NCBI GenBank assembly: GCA_030248295.1
Contig: JASANH010000626.1
Span: 1,612,001 to 1,676,000, forward strand
Length of the DNA: 64,000 bases
Reading direction: 5' to 3'
From: Mesodorylaimus sp. YZB2_4
Taxonomy: Eukaryota; Nematoda; Enoplea; Dorylaimida; Dorylaimidae
Part shown: in pieces, positions 1 through 12,200 of the stretch
How positions within the stretch are numbered: the stretch's first letter is position 1
Layout of the letters: each line of letters opens with the position of its first letter
Position numbers and translations under genes: made by a program
The notes under the pieces: generated by a model
The model's input: only the letters and a program-made list of their open reading frames with translations
Database searches by the model: none
What the model was told of the DNA's origin: nothing

Positions 1-281
1 ATTTTCAGCTGAGTCTTGGAGAACCTAGCTGATCCCGTAATCTCAGTTTTCAAGATGCTGTCACAATAGTGCTCTTGTGAAAGAGTGTCATTAGGAGTTA
101 TACCTCCAGGGTGTAGGTTACTCCGTTTACGGTATGCCTATCATCAAATTCAACTCGTATTGGTCTCCAATTCCTGTAATTGAGTAGGTGTGAATATCAT
201 ATCAACCTACAACCCCTTCCATAGCATATGTATCCTTGACAATCTCAATCGTACACTGACGTTTCCTTTCTGTCATTTTAG
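1..281 (+). other. upstream intron of the mua-3-like gene, no exon seen
   Basis: I see no EGF-coding exon here. The stretch ends in a TTTTAG acceptor at 276-281, and the next exon begins two bases into a codon, so at least one upstream exon lies outside the window. It is best read as the 3' part of an intron. Confidence 0.6.
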
Positions 282-3200
282 CCAACGACCCTTGTGTGGA
301 AGGGACAGATGACTGTGATCCATTCGCAACATGTGAGTCCTTCGGCCCTGGGCGATACAATTGCACGTGCGCCTCTGGATTTATCGACACATCGCCTGAT
401 CGCACCAAAACTGGACGTGTGTGCAAACAAGGTAACGGGATACTGTATTCGGGGTCACGCGATGCCTGCAGACATTGAAAAACGTCATCTGAAGTAGCCT
501 GGGGTCAGCACAGGTCATAGTCAAAGATAAGCCTTGCTATCTATCTAACCTATCTAAAAAACGAAGTACGATTCGAGTCATATCTGATCTAAAATGACAG
601 TTTTGGGTTTATTGCGCGATGTGTTACTTTGTCTCTGTACAAGGAGATAGAGACTGCGGTTTTTTTTACTCTTCCGATCTGGAGCAAAAGATGTATGTAG
701 TGCCCGATTGGCTGTTTTATGGCCTCAGTCGGGCGACGTCTTCATTTTGTCAGTAGGTTAGTCGGTTCAACCTTGCGGAAGGAAGATGCTCTTAGAAGGA
801 CTGTAAAGAATACTTGCGAGAAGACGTTGGTTTAGTGAGTGGGTGCATGGGCCGTTCAACGTAAAAGTTTTGACCAGTCTAGTAATCACGTGTCAACCAG
901 TTACATCACGCTGAACTGTGCTGTTTTTTAGTCGTGGATGAGTGCGTATTGGGCACGCACGATTGCGATCCAAGAGCAAACTGTAAAGACACGCCCGATA
1001 GTTTTGAATGCCGATGTCCGGACGGTTGGAAAGATGTATCATCTGATATCAAACATAAACCAGGTCGCAAATGTGAAAAACGTAACCGCACTTTCAACTT
1101 TTATTGCATGTTTTTCAAATTTATACTACAGTATTGTCCTTACTGTAGGCGAGAACGAATGCAGTAACAAAACAAGCAACGATTGCGCCCCAGAAGCCAC
1201 GTGCACTGACACCGATGAAGGATTCTCGTGTCAATGCCCAACCGGATACTTGGATATCTCGTCGCAATCCAAGAAGCCACCCGGCCGTGTATGCCAAATC
1301 CGTAAGAACATCTATTTCGGCTGTTTGTCCGCCAGTGTCAGGCAAGAGGGATTTCGCTTCTAGTGAAAAACGAATGCCACATTCCCGGAGGTCACGACTG
1401 TTCACCAGACTCGGACTGCATTGATACGAGCAAGGGTTACGTTTGTCGATGCCATGATGGCTACCTCGACACATCACCAGATCCAGCCAATAAACCAGGA
1501 CGTAACTGCACTGCTGGTAAGCGTGTTGCAGGTTGATATTGCTCGAAGCTCACTAATCATGAGCTCCTTGTTTGTAGAAACGGCGCCCGTCTTGAAACCC
1601 GAATGCGATGTCAACGATCCATTGGGATGTAAGAAGGAACTGTTGGAGGTGTGCACTTTCGTCAATGGCACTTACCGTTGTCTCTGCCCGCCCGGAGTGT
1701 CCCGATTGCCCGATGGCAAGTGCAAAGGTAAGAAAAAATGACTGTTGTGTCAACAATGTGTTTCCGTTTACTTTGCCTGTGTAGAGCAGTTTTTGATGGG
1801 GTCTGGTTGGGAACATGTATTTTCCAGCTGTGTTTATTCTGTCAAGATTCCAATTTATCGACCTTGACAGGAAATGACCTTGGTGTATGCTGCCATTGAT
1901 CGCACGCGCGTGTAGTGTTTATAGTTTGAGCATATGTGCGTCAGGAGTGAAATCGGGAAAGGAGGTGGGGTAAGGTGTGCTTAGAAGCAAGAAACTTCGA
2001 GTATTGAAGGGGTTGTCATCTGACACTGTTCGGCTTTTTCTAGTCATCGATGAATGCGCCGAATCTCGTTTGAACGACTGCCATTTCTCGGCTAGCTGTA
2101 TCGATACGTCGGATTCGTATACGTGTCAGTGCAATCCGGGCTATGTTGATGTGAGTGCATTTGGGCAATTGCTTATCGCATCCCTGCCTTATCTCCTCTC
2201 AATTCGTAGATTTCTTTGGACAAGAGCAAACACCCGGGACGCCTTTGCAAGCAGGTTGTGAACGAGTGCGCTGATCCTCACCGCTACAACGTTACTTGCG
2301 ATCCCAATGCCGTGTGCGTGGATACAGAGGCTGATTTCACGTGTCGTTGTCAACCAGGATTCGTGGATGTGTCCGAGATAGTCAACAGATTGCCTGGCAG
2401 AAAATGCATCCAGGCAGTCAACGAATGTCTCAATACAACCTTGAACGAGTGCTCACCCGATGCCTTGTGCGAAGATGCAAAAGAAGGTACTCGCGCTTGC
2501 TGCCTGATCCTGTGTGTATCAGCTCATGTATTTCTTGCATGCCCCAGGATACACGTGTCGATGCAAAGAAGGTTACGTGGACGCATCACCCAATGTTACA
2601 TCTTACCCTGGTCGTGTTTGCAACAAACCGAAACCGATCACGGGCAGCAACCAAACTACGGAAGCACCCTTCTCACTGGAGCAGTGTGATCCCAAGAACG
2701 CGGCTTCGTGCAAGTCCGGAGAAACATGTTTGGAAAGCGGAGGCAAGTTCGTGTGCCAATGTTCGAGCGATGCTCAGCGCTTCGATGGTGCTTGCAAGAT
2801 CGTGCGTGCTTGTGATTCCAAAAAGACGCATGACTGTGACAAAAATGCAATCTGCTCCAACGTCTTTAACTCGTACACTTGTCAGTGCAAGCCCGAATAC
2901 TTGGATGTGTCTCCCGACCCGATCCGCAAACCTGGACGAAAATGCAAAGAAATCATTAACGAATGTGCTGAGTCAGCCATGAATGACTGTTCGCCTTTCG
3001 CCATGTGTATTGACACTAGAGAGGGTGAGTCTGGATAGTCGAGGCTATTGAGCAAAATATGCACGGATTTTCATTGCAGGCTACGCGTGCGTCTGCCGGA
3101 ATGGATTCATCGACGTTTCCTCGCAATACCATATGCCACCAGGGCGGCGATGCCAGAACACCAGTAACGAGTGCTCTGTGCGTACGCTGAATACCTGCGA

Positions 3201-6200
3201 TGATAATGCTGACTGCATTGACAGTAAGTATCATGAGCAAGTCTGATACACAGCTTCCTTGGTGGATTCTTTGACGTGCTATGCCATCTCAAAGTGTTGC
3301 AGCAAAACATTCTAAGCACCCTTTGTTCATTGCAGCCCCCGACAGTTACGCGTGTCAGTGTGCCGGTGGTTTTGTTGACGTGTCGAGCAGTGCTGATTTG
3401 CCACCCGGCCGTGTATGTACTATTCAGACATCGTGCCCCAAACAGCCAACAGATCTGATGTTTTTGGTCGACGGGTCTGGCAGTATCGGCTCATTCGTTT
3501 TCAAGTCGGAAGTGCTTCGCTTTGTTCGAGAATTTGTTGGTTTCTTCGACATCGCCCCAGACCACACTCGCGTTGGATTCATTCAGTACAGCGACCAGCT
3601 GCGTCACGAATTCGAGCTCAGTCAGTATACTACCAAAGCCGACGTGGAGCAGGCTGTGCGTGATGTCCAGTACCTGACCGGCCTGACAAGAACTGGCATG
3701 GCCATTAGCGACATGGTCAAATCTGGCTTCACTGAAAGCAAAGGAGCCAGGCCAATTGGCTCTGGTGTACGACGAGTCGCTATTGTTATCACGGATGGTC
3801 GATCGCAGGACAACGTGACCATGCCTTCGATCGAGGCCAGAAAGGCTGATATCCTCATGTTCGCCATTGGTGTCACTGACCATGTGCTGGAATCGGAGCT
3901 GGTGCAGATCGCTGGTAATCGAGACCGAGTGTTCTTGGTATCCCAGTTTACTGATTTGAACACTCGACTGAGGAGTTTGATCCAGAAATCGGCCTGCCGT
4001 AAGTGAACCACAGCCAATAGCGCATTGTGGTCCTAGTTGGCAGACATGTTCTTTGTTTTAGCACCACCAGAACCTCCACCCACGAACACTAGTATCGACG
4101 GTTGCGATCCAGTCACCCACATCCCATGCGACCGTGTCCGTAACATGGTTTGCAGTGTTGTTGCTGGACTGCCAGCGTGCGCATGCCCTGCTGGTTTTGA
4201 CAGACATCCGATAACAGGAATTTGCGGTGAGAAAGCTTTGCCCTGTTTGCTAACTCGCATTAGTTGGGTTTTTTTGGTTAGGTGGGATCACATGCAATCC
4301 CGATGTGCTCACTTCCTGCCCAGATCCAGAAGTGTGCAAGAAGACGCAATATGGAAATCACAGATGCGTGTGCCCGCCTGACTACGTTCGGCTGGAGAAG
4401 ACTGGGTTCTGCGGTAAGTTGATGGAACATTCTTTCCTGCTCTGCCATTGACTCGTTTTATTTTAGTATCGACCAAAGTGGTCCCAACAGCCAAACCACA
4501 AACTGACTGTCGCATCAATGACGCCAGCTCCTGCCCGACCAATGAAGTGTGCGTTCGAAACGATCGGGGCGTCAATGAATGTATATGCTTGCACGGGTTG
4601 GTCAGACAGCCTCAGACTCAAGCATGTGGTATGTCGATTTTTTAAGTTGACCTATGCAAGCGGTTGGTAGCTCTGTTTCTTTCAGCACCAATCGGCTCCT
4701 GCGATCCACAAGCCAAGGCGCCCTGCGATTCTCGTCGTCGGGAAGTATGCCTGCCAGACGCCCGTAGCAACTACGTGTGCCAGTGCCCAGCCAACTCTCA
4801 ACGTGATCCAGCCACTCATATTTGCTGTAAGGCCAACCCATAAATGTCTGACATAGACAGCTCCATATGGTGGATTCCTTTCAGTGATCGATGAATGCAA
4901 GCTGAACTTGCACGATTGCCATCAACGGGCCAAGTGCATCGATACTGTGGACGGGTTCTTGTGCCAATGTCCGCCAGGATTTATTGACCATAGCTCGGAC
5001 CCGATGAAAGCTGGAAGGGAGTGTTTCGACAGTAAGGCTATCTTATCATGTGTTGTATCAAAGAAGTGCAGAACATCTCTTTCAGCAAGCGTCGACTCGC
5101 CGTGCGAAACTGGCAAGCACAACTGCTCAACTAACGCCTTTTGTTTCGACACTCCAGCAGGTGGTTTCATTTGCCAGTGCAAGCCTAACTTTGTGGACTT
5201 CTCGCCGAATCGACGCCAATTCCCAGGCGTCGATTGCAGACCAAGTAAGTGTGCATAGAATGGCATGCCACATGATTGCAGCAGTTTGATCATCGGTGCT
5301 TTCACAGAGGTCAATGAATGTGCCAATCCAAGATTGAACACATGCTCCCCCAACGCCACGTGCATCGATACAGGTAAGCCAATTGCAGTAATGCTTGGAA
5401 TTGCTGCAGCGATGGTGATTTGTTTTCAGAAGAGTCGTACGTTTGCATTTGTAAACCTGGTTTCATCGATCGTTTTGCATTGACGAATCCTGGCCGTTTC
5501 TGCGAACCAGGTATGATACTGTCCTCGAAGCATACTCTAATTAGAATGACCACTGGCTTTTTAGAAGTCAACAACGAGGCCTGCCAGTCCGGAAACAACG
5601 ATTGTGATCCTAATGCCCGTTGTATTCCACAGGGCCAGAACGGATTCGTTTGTGTCTGCCCTAGCGGATACAAAGACAAATCTCCAAATATCGAAACCAG
5701 ACCTGGTCGAGTGTGCGTCAAAAGTGAGTCGCGAATATATCGTAGATGCAATCGTAGATGGCAACTAATGTCTGAGTTTTCAGTGATTCCGGAATGTGAT
5801 AGCCGCGGTTTGAATGACTGCGATCCAATAAACGGCATCTGCATCGAACTTGACGAAGGCTATCAATGCGGCTGCAAGGCTGGATTCTTGGACATATCGC
5901 CAGATTCGTCCAAGCCTGGTCGGATTTGCAAAGAACGTGAGTTCGAATGAGAGCTCGTTAACGGATGAGGAAGTGATAGGATCGTTTTCAGTGATTGACG
6001 AGTGTGCACTTAATCGCCATGATTGCGCCAGGGATGGAGGCCTGTGTGAAGATACTGTAAGTGACGAATGCTTAACTCTTCCCTTATAGGATTAGCCTTT
6101 GTGTTTTTAGCCTGATAGCTTCACCTGCCGCTGTCAACCAGGCTATGTGGACGTATCCCCCGATCCCGCAACAAAACCTGGTAAGGTATGGGTAGGCGGT

Positions 6201-9200
6201 TGCAGGGCAGGTAACCTAATGGCCTAACTGTTTCAGGGCGCGTCTGCAAGAAACTACGAAATGAATGCGAAGATGGGACACACGATTGTTCGCCTCATGC
6301 GCGATGCGTGGATACGGTAAGTACTGCTTTTTTGGAACCAGCGTGCAGGGAGCTTTACTTGTAGTTTTTAGCCTGACGCGTTCACTTGCTTATGTCTGCC
6401 TGGTTTCTATGATGTGTCGACGGGTAAGACAAGATTCTTACTTTCCTAGCATTGCACTAGTGATCCGTTCTCAATTTCTCAATTTTAGATCCAGTCAATA
6501 GACCTGGCAGAAGTTGTCTCAAGAGTAAGTACTTTGAGTGTCTTGCAATGACACAATACTGATAGGACGCTGTTCCCCCTCCAGTTGTGGACGAATGCGC
6601 CAATAGCACCTTGAACGACTGCTCGCCCAACGCCTGGTGCAACGATACTGTAGTTGGATATCGATGCCAGTGTCGACCGGGCTTCAGAGATGAGTCACCA
6701 GACATATTCAATCGTCCTGGACGTATCTGCCGCCCAATAGGTAAGTGAACAAGGCTGCTTTAACCGAGCCTGACACAACCAGAATTGCTGTTTTCAGAAC
6801 GCAACGAGTGCTTGCTGAACGAGCATGACTGCAGCGTGCACGCTGACTGCATCGACCAACCCGACGGATTTACTTGCAAATGTCGTCCTGGATTTATAGA
6901 CCAGTCCTTGAACGTGGTCACCTTGCGTATGTACTCCCACATTCTCATTTGTCCAGCTTGCAGTTCCGAACTTGATTTTTTCAGCTGGTCGCATATGCGT
7001 GCCACTTCCACCCTCCACGCCCAAACCAGAATGCCGCTTGGAGAACATCAACTCGTGTAATGTCAATCTGAACGAAGTGTGCCGCCTGATTGATGGTAAA
7101 CCAAAATGCGTGTGCCCAGAAAATTTCCATAGACATAAGCAAACTAAAGCCTGCAGCGGTAAGCACGCTGATCCCTATTCTATCGGAGCGGAATGGCATG
7201 TTCTTGCTTTGTAGTCATAAATGAGTGCCTCTTCTTCAACCTCAACGACTGCTCACCCAACGCCGACTGCATTGATGAATTGGATGGGTACAGATGTAAG
7301 TGCAAGAAGGGTTTCAAAGATACATCACCCTCACCAGCACGTCCCGGCCGTGTTTGCCAACCGTTGGTCAATGAATGCCAGTTCGCTCATTTGAATGACT
7401 GTCACCAAAACGCGGACTGCCAGGATTTGGAGAATGGATTCATCTGCAAATGCCGCGCAGGTTTCATGGATCTGAGCCCGGACCCAGTTAATCGGCCTGG
7501 CCGTATATGCCATCAAGACGTGGATGAATGCAAAGATCCTGGACTGAACACGTGCGATCGAAATGCAAAGTGTACCAATGAGCGTAAGTGCGCCTGAGCC
7601 GACCGCGAATGAAAACTTGTGCAACTGCTCCCTGTTTAGCCTTTGGATACAAATGCGAATGCAAGGAAGGTTTCCTAGACATCAGCCCTACTCCGTCCGT
7701 TCCTGGCCGTGCTTGCAAGCTGAGTAAGTTATGTGCTCCTAATTCGAGAACGTGGATTGAGATTTGGTTTGTTTAGTCTTGAACGAGTGTTTGAACAAGA
7801 CCACGAACGACTGCGATCCCATTGCCAAGTGCATTGACACACCAGAAAGCTATCGCTGCGAGTGCCCCCAGGCTGCGACTGACATTTCACCGAATCCTGC
7901 TTTCCCCGGTAAGCTTATAAATTATGCCTGCACCTCGTTGGCAGAGAGTGCACTTTCAACCCAATTTCTTAACAGGCCGAGTGTGCAGAGTGGATGTGGA
8001 CGAATGTCGGGAAGGCTTACACGACTGTGACAAAAATGCCATTTGCCGAAACACGGAAGGCTCGTTCATTTGCCAATGTCCCAATGGATTCTTAGACCGA
8101 TCACCAAATCAACTGCGACCTGGTCGGGTGTGCATAAAATGTAAGCGATGTTGCTATACTTACTATGCAAATAGACTTAGAACACACTCTTTATAGTGGT
8201 GAACGAATGCGTGGATGGCACTGCTACTTGCAGTCCGAATGCTCTTTGTCGAGACTTGGAGGTAAGGTACCTCAGCAACGTTTCGCAGGTCAAGTACTAA
8301 TATCTGCACTACTTTTAGGAAGGGTACACGTGCGAGTGCAAAACCGGTTTCGTTGACCGATCACCTTCTCGAACGCAGCCTGGTCGTGTCTGCAGCCCTC
8401 CATGTAGGTCATATCATCCAGACAGCAGGACAGTGCAGCAGATAAGTTATGTAAGCTCTCTTTGTTACAGCTATCTGCCCCGCCAACCATGACTGCAGTG
8501 CTGCAGCAACTTGCGAGCCGGTGGAGGGTGGTTACACTTGCCGTTGCATCCCAGGCTATGTGGACGAGTCCCCAGACAAGGAGAAACCGGGCCGAGTGTG
8601 CACATTGGGTATGGGCTAAGCTTGACACTTATAGCAAGTCTTCCTGAAGAATGGAACTTGTTTGTTCTAGACAACAAATGTCGCGATCCACAACTGAACA
8701 ATTGCTCAATCAACGCCCTCTGCTTCTCAGTACCTCCAAGCTACCGCTGTGAATGTATTCAAGGGTTTATTGACAAGTATACGTATTAAGGGTTTTATAC
8801 GTCTGGTCATCTAACTTGCCTCGTTTTCAGATCACCTGACCCCAATTTGCCAGGCAGAATATGCGAGCCTGCTCCAGCTCCGCCACCGCCAAAGAGTAAG
8901 CGGGCAAGTACAGGCATGTTGGTATTGGCGAACTAACGATTGCTGTTTCAGAGCACCCTTGCCAAGATCCTGCTCTGAATGATTGTTCCTTGTTGGGCAC
9001 CTGTCGAAGCTTGAGCAACAACTCGGACGCATTTACCTGCGTGTGCCCAACTGGCTATGACGATCGATCTCCTGATCCGATAAATAAGCCTGGTAAGCCC
9101 CGGCAGCCTCAGTACAGTGGACGTGACTCTACAATGAATCTGATGCACTATACTTTTAGGCCGTGTCTGCACTCCAATCGTGCCAGTTTGCCATGACGAT

Positions 9201-12200
9201 AATCAGAACGACTGCCACAAACCGTTTGCTATATGCGAACCAGTGAATGACAATAGAAGGTTCACTTGTCGGTGCCGAGACGGTTACATCGACATTTCTC
9301 CCGACCAGAGAAACAAGCCAGGTCGTGTGTGCAAAGAATGTAAGTCAATCTTTTTACGTTGTAGTCATCAACTGGATTGACCTCAGCTTGCTTCTAGTGG
9401 TTAACGAATGCTTGGACGCTCGATTGAACGACTGTCATTCGAATGCAATTTGCCAAGACCAAACTGAGGGATACACTTGTCGCTGCTTGATCGGTTTTAA
9501 GGACGAGTCACCTGATCCCAAGAAACCTGGTCGGCGATGCACAAAGCGTAAGTTGCTGCCTTGTGTTTTAGCGACTGTGCTCTAACATGTCCCGGGCTTC
9601 AGTGACCGACGAATGCTCCAATCCACTGTTGAACAACTGCAGTCGATTCGCGGACTGCATCGACCGCGAAGTAGGATATGACTGTAAGTGCAAACAAGGA
9701 TATCATGACAATCATCCAGCTCAACCTGGACGTCAGTGTGCGCTTATTATCAACGAATGCGAGAGCACTAATCTGAATGATTGCGATCGGCATGCCAAGT
9801 GTACAGATTTGGTGAGTCACATAGATGCTCATTGATGATTACGTCCTCTTCCTTATGGTCTCCGTAACTTTCAGCCTGGTGGCTACAAATGCGAGTGCGT
9901 ACCACCCTACGTCGACGAATCGCCGGACCCCAAATTCCCAGGGCGTGTATGCAGAGGTAAGGTTCAGACTTTCTGCCCAGCGAGCGATCTGTCATCTTAT
10001 TTTCTCAACAGTAAACGAATGCGCTGACCCGAAAATGCATCAATGCGACCCGAATGCCTCGTGTCAAGATACGGATGACTCATACTTCTGTTACTGTAAT
10101 GACGGTTTCCTGGATGTTTCCGACGATCCATTGCAGCCGGGCAAGAAGTGCCAAAGATGTATGTACTTGTAATTCACAATCGGGTGCAATATCAGTGTTA
10201 CACGGTGGGCTTTTCAGTTAGCACTGGCGCAGCTACGCCTTCACCCACTACAGTTCCACCTGGCGGTGTTCGATGCGGTCCTTTCGCTTATTGTTTCCCT
10301 GCATTGGGCGAAGTTTGCGAAGGCGGCGTTCGATGTGTTTGCAAACCAGGATTTAGTCGTCGTGCCCCTGGAACCCCCTGTTTGGAAGTCAGAGCTATTC
10401 CATTGCCCTTGCGTGTGATTAGGCGCAATCTGAATACATTGTCCTGGGCCAGCGCGTACGGCAATCCAAATGATGCTCGATATATTGAAATCGAAGACAT
10501 CTTTATAAAAGGAGTATGTGATCTTCTTGGAGTACGGGGAAATATGGCTTGGCATGCGCGTTCACTTTAGGTCGGCCGAGCCTACAATTCTAGTCCAGTG
10601 GCTCCTAACTACATCAACTGCGAGGTCGATGCCATTACACATCCAAGACTGTACAATGCCAGTTGGAACGATGGCCTTATGTTCAACTTCACCATCTACG
10701 TGACGCCTGAGACAGTCACACCCGAACAAGCTTGGCAGGAACTGTTAAAGTCCTGCTTCCGTACAAACTACTCAATCGGTGGCACAGAGCTGTTTATTGA
10801 TCCTTATCAGTTAAACCCCTTCGGTGAGGGCACATTACTTCTGGATGGTTTCATGATACTAACGACAGCTTCCGTTTAGCCCCACCTCCGAAACCAGGGC
10901 AACCGTGTGGAGACGCTTACTGTGACGAAAGTTTGGGAGAACAGTGCGTTGGTGGCCGAGTGTGCGCTTGCCCGACAGGAAAGGGCCGAAAAGAACCGGA
11001 TCATCAGTGTGTTGGTAGGTTTGACGAGATACTAAGATGAAGAATGGTGACGGCAGATAAACATTTTTAGACCTGGTGGCCTTCACACTACCACTTTGGA
11101 TCTTCAGACGTAATCAGGTTCCATTGAAGTACAACCTCAGCTATGCTGACACGGCCAGTCCTGTGTACAAGCAGATCGTTGAGACGTTCGTCAAAGGAGT
11201 AAGTGAATAGTAGAGGCGGTTAGACCCCGTAAAACACATCGTATCTCTTTTTTCCAGTGTCGCCAAGCTTACGAGCGAACAACCCTCGGTGGCGGCTACA
11301 TTAGCAACGAAGTGCGTGACATTCTGGACCCACAAAAGTTTAACGGCTCATGGGATCAAGGCTGCATGTTCAACTTTACTGTATACTTTGAGAAGGGCAC
11401 TGTGACTGATGGTCGACGCTGTTGGAATGAGCTCATTCAGTCGTGTTTGGGAACCAATTATTCTCTGGGTGGAACTGAATTGTTTATCAACCCACTTCAG
11501 CCGGACCCGTTCAGTTCATGCTTCCAAAACAACTGTCATCCAAAGGCGAAATGTATCGAGCGTGGTACATTCAGCTATACTTGCCAATGCCCGTCTGACT
11601 ACCGAGATCTAGATCCCACGAAACCTGGAAGGAAGTGTCTACCTGAGACAGGTGCGTATCGACATTTTTGGAATGCAATGACTGACCTTCATAGGGCCTT
11701 GGGCATTTTGGCGGACTGCCCAGGTCGCCGTGCGACTCTTATAGCATTTTGTTCTGCAATCAAGCAGCAAAGAAAAGTCACCACTTTAAGCTACTCTTGT
11801 TTTCAGAATATGACGAATGTTTGAAAAAGGAAGACAACGAATGCCACGAGAATGCCATTTGCATCAACGAGCCCGTTTTGTATCGTTGCGAATGCAAGCA
11901 AGGCTATCAAGACCTATCGCCACCCGGGGGACCCAAAGGACGCGTATGCGGCATTGATTACTGTATTGACGTTCCCTTCTGCCCAGCGAATACCACTTGC
12001 GCCAACATACCGGCCATTCAAGGGGCCAGGTGTGAGTGCAACGATGGATTTGTAGATATCCGATCCAGTCAGTTCCGACACTCCATTTACGGAGACGATG
12101 TCTTCTGCCTGGCAACCCCCGACGTGAATGAATGTCGTCTCGGCTTGACGAACTGTTCGTCAGTGGCCGTGTGCACTGATTTGGACACGGGCTATGATTG

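Noticed and set aside
202..426. Minus-strand open frames opposite the EGF exons
   Set aside because: They are mirror frames of cysteine-rich coding sequence and contain no domain of their own.
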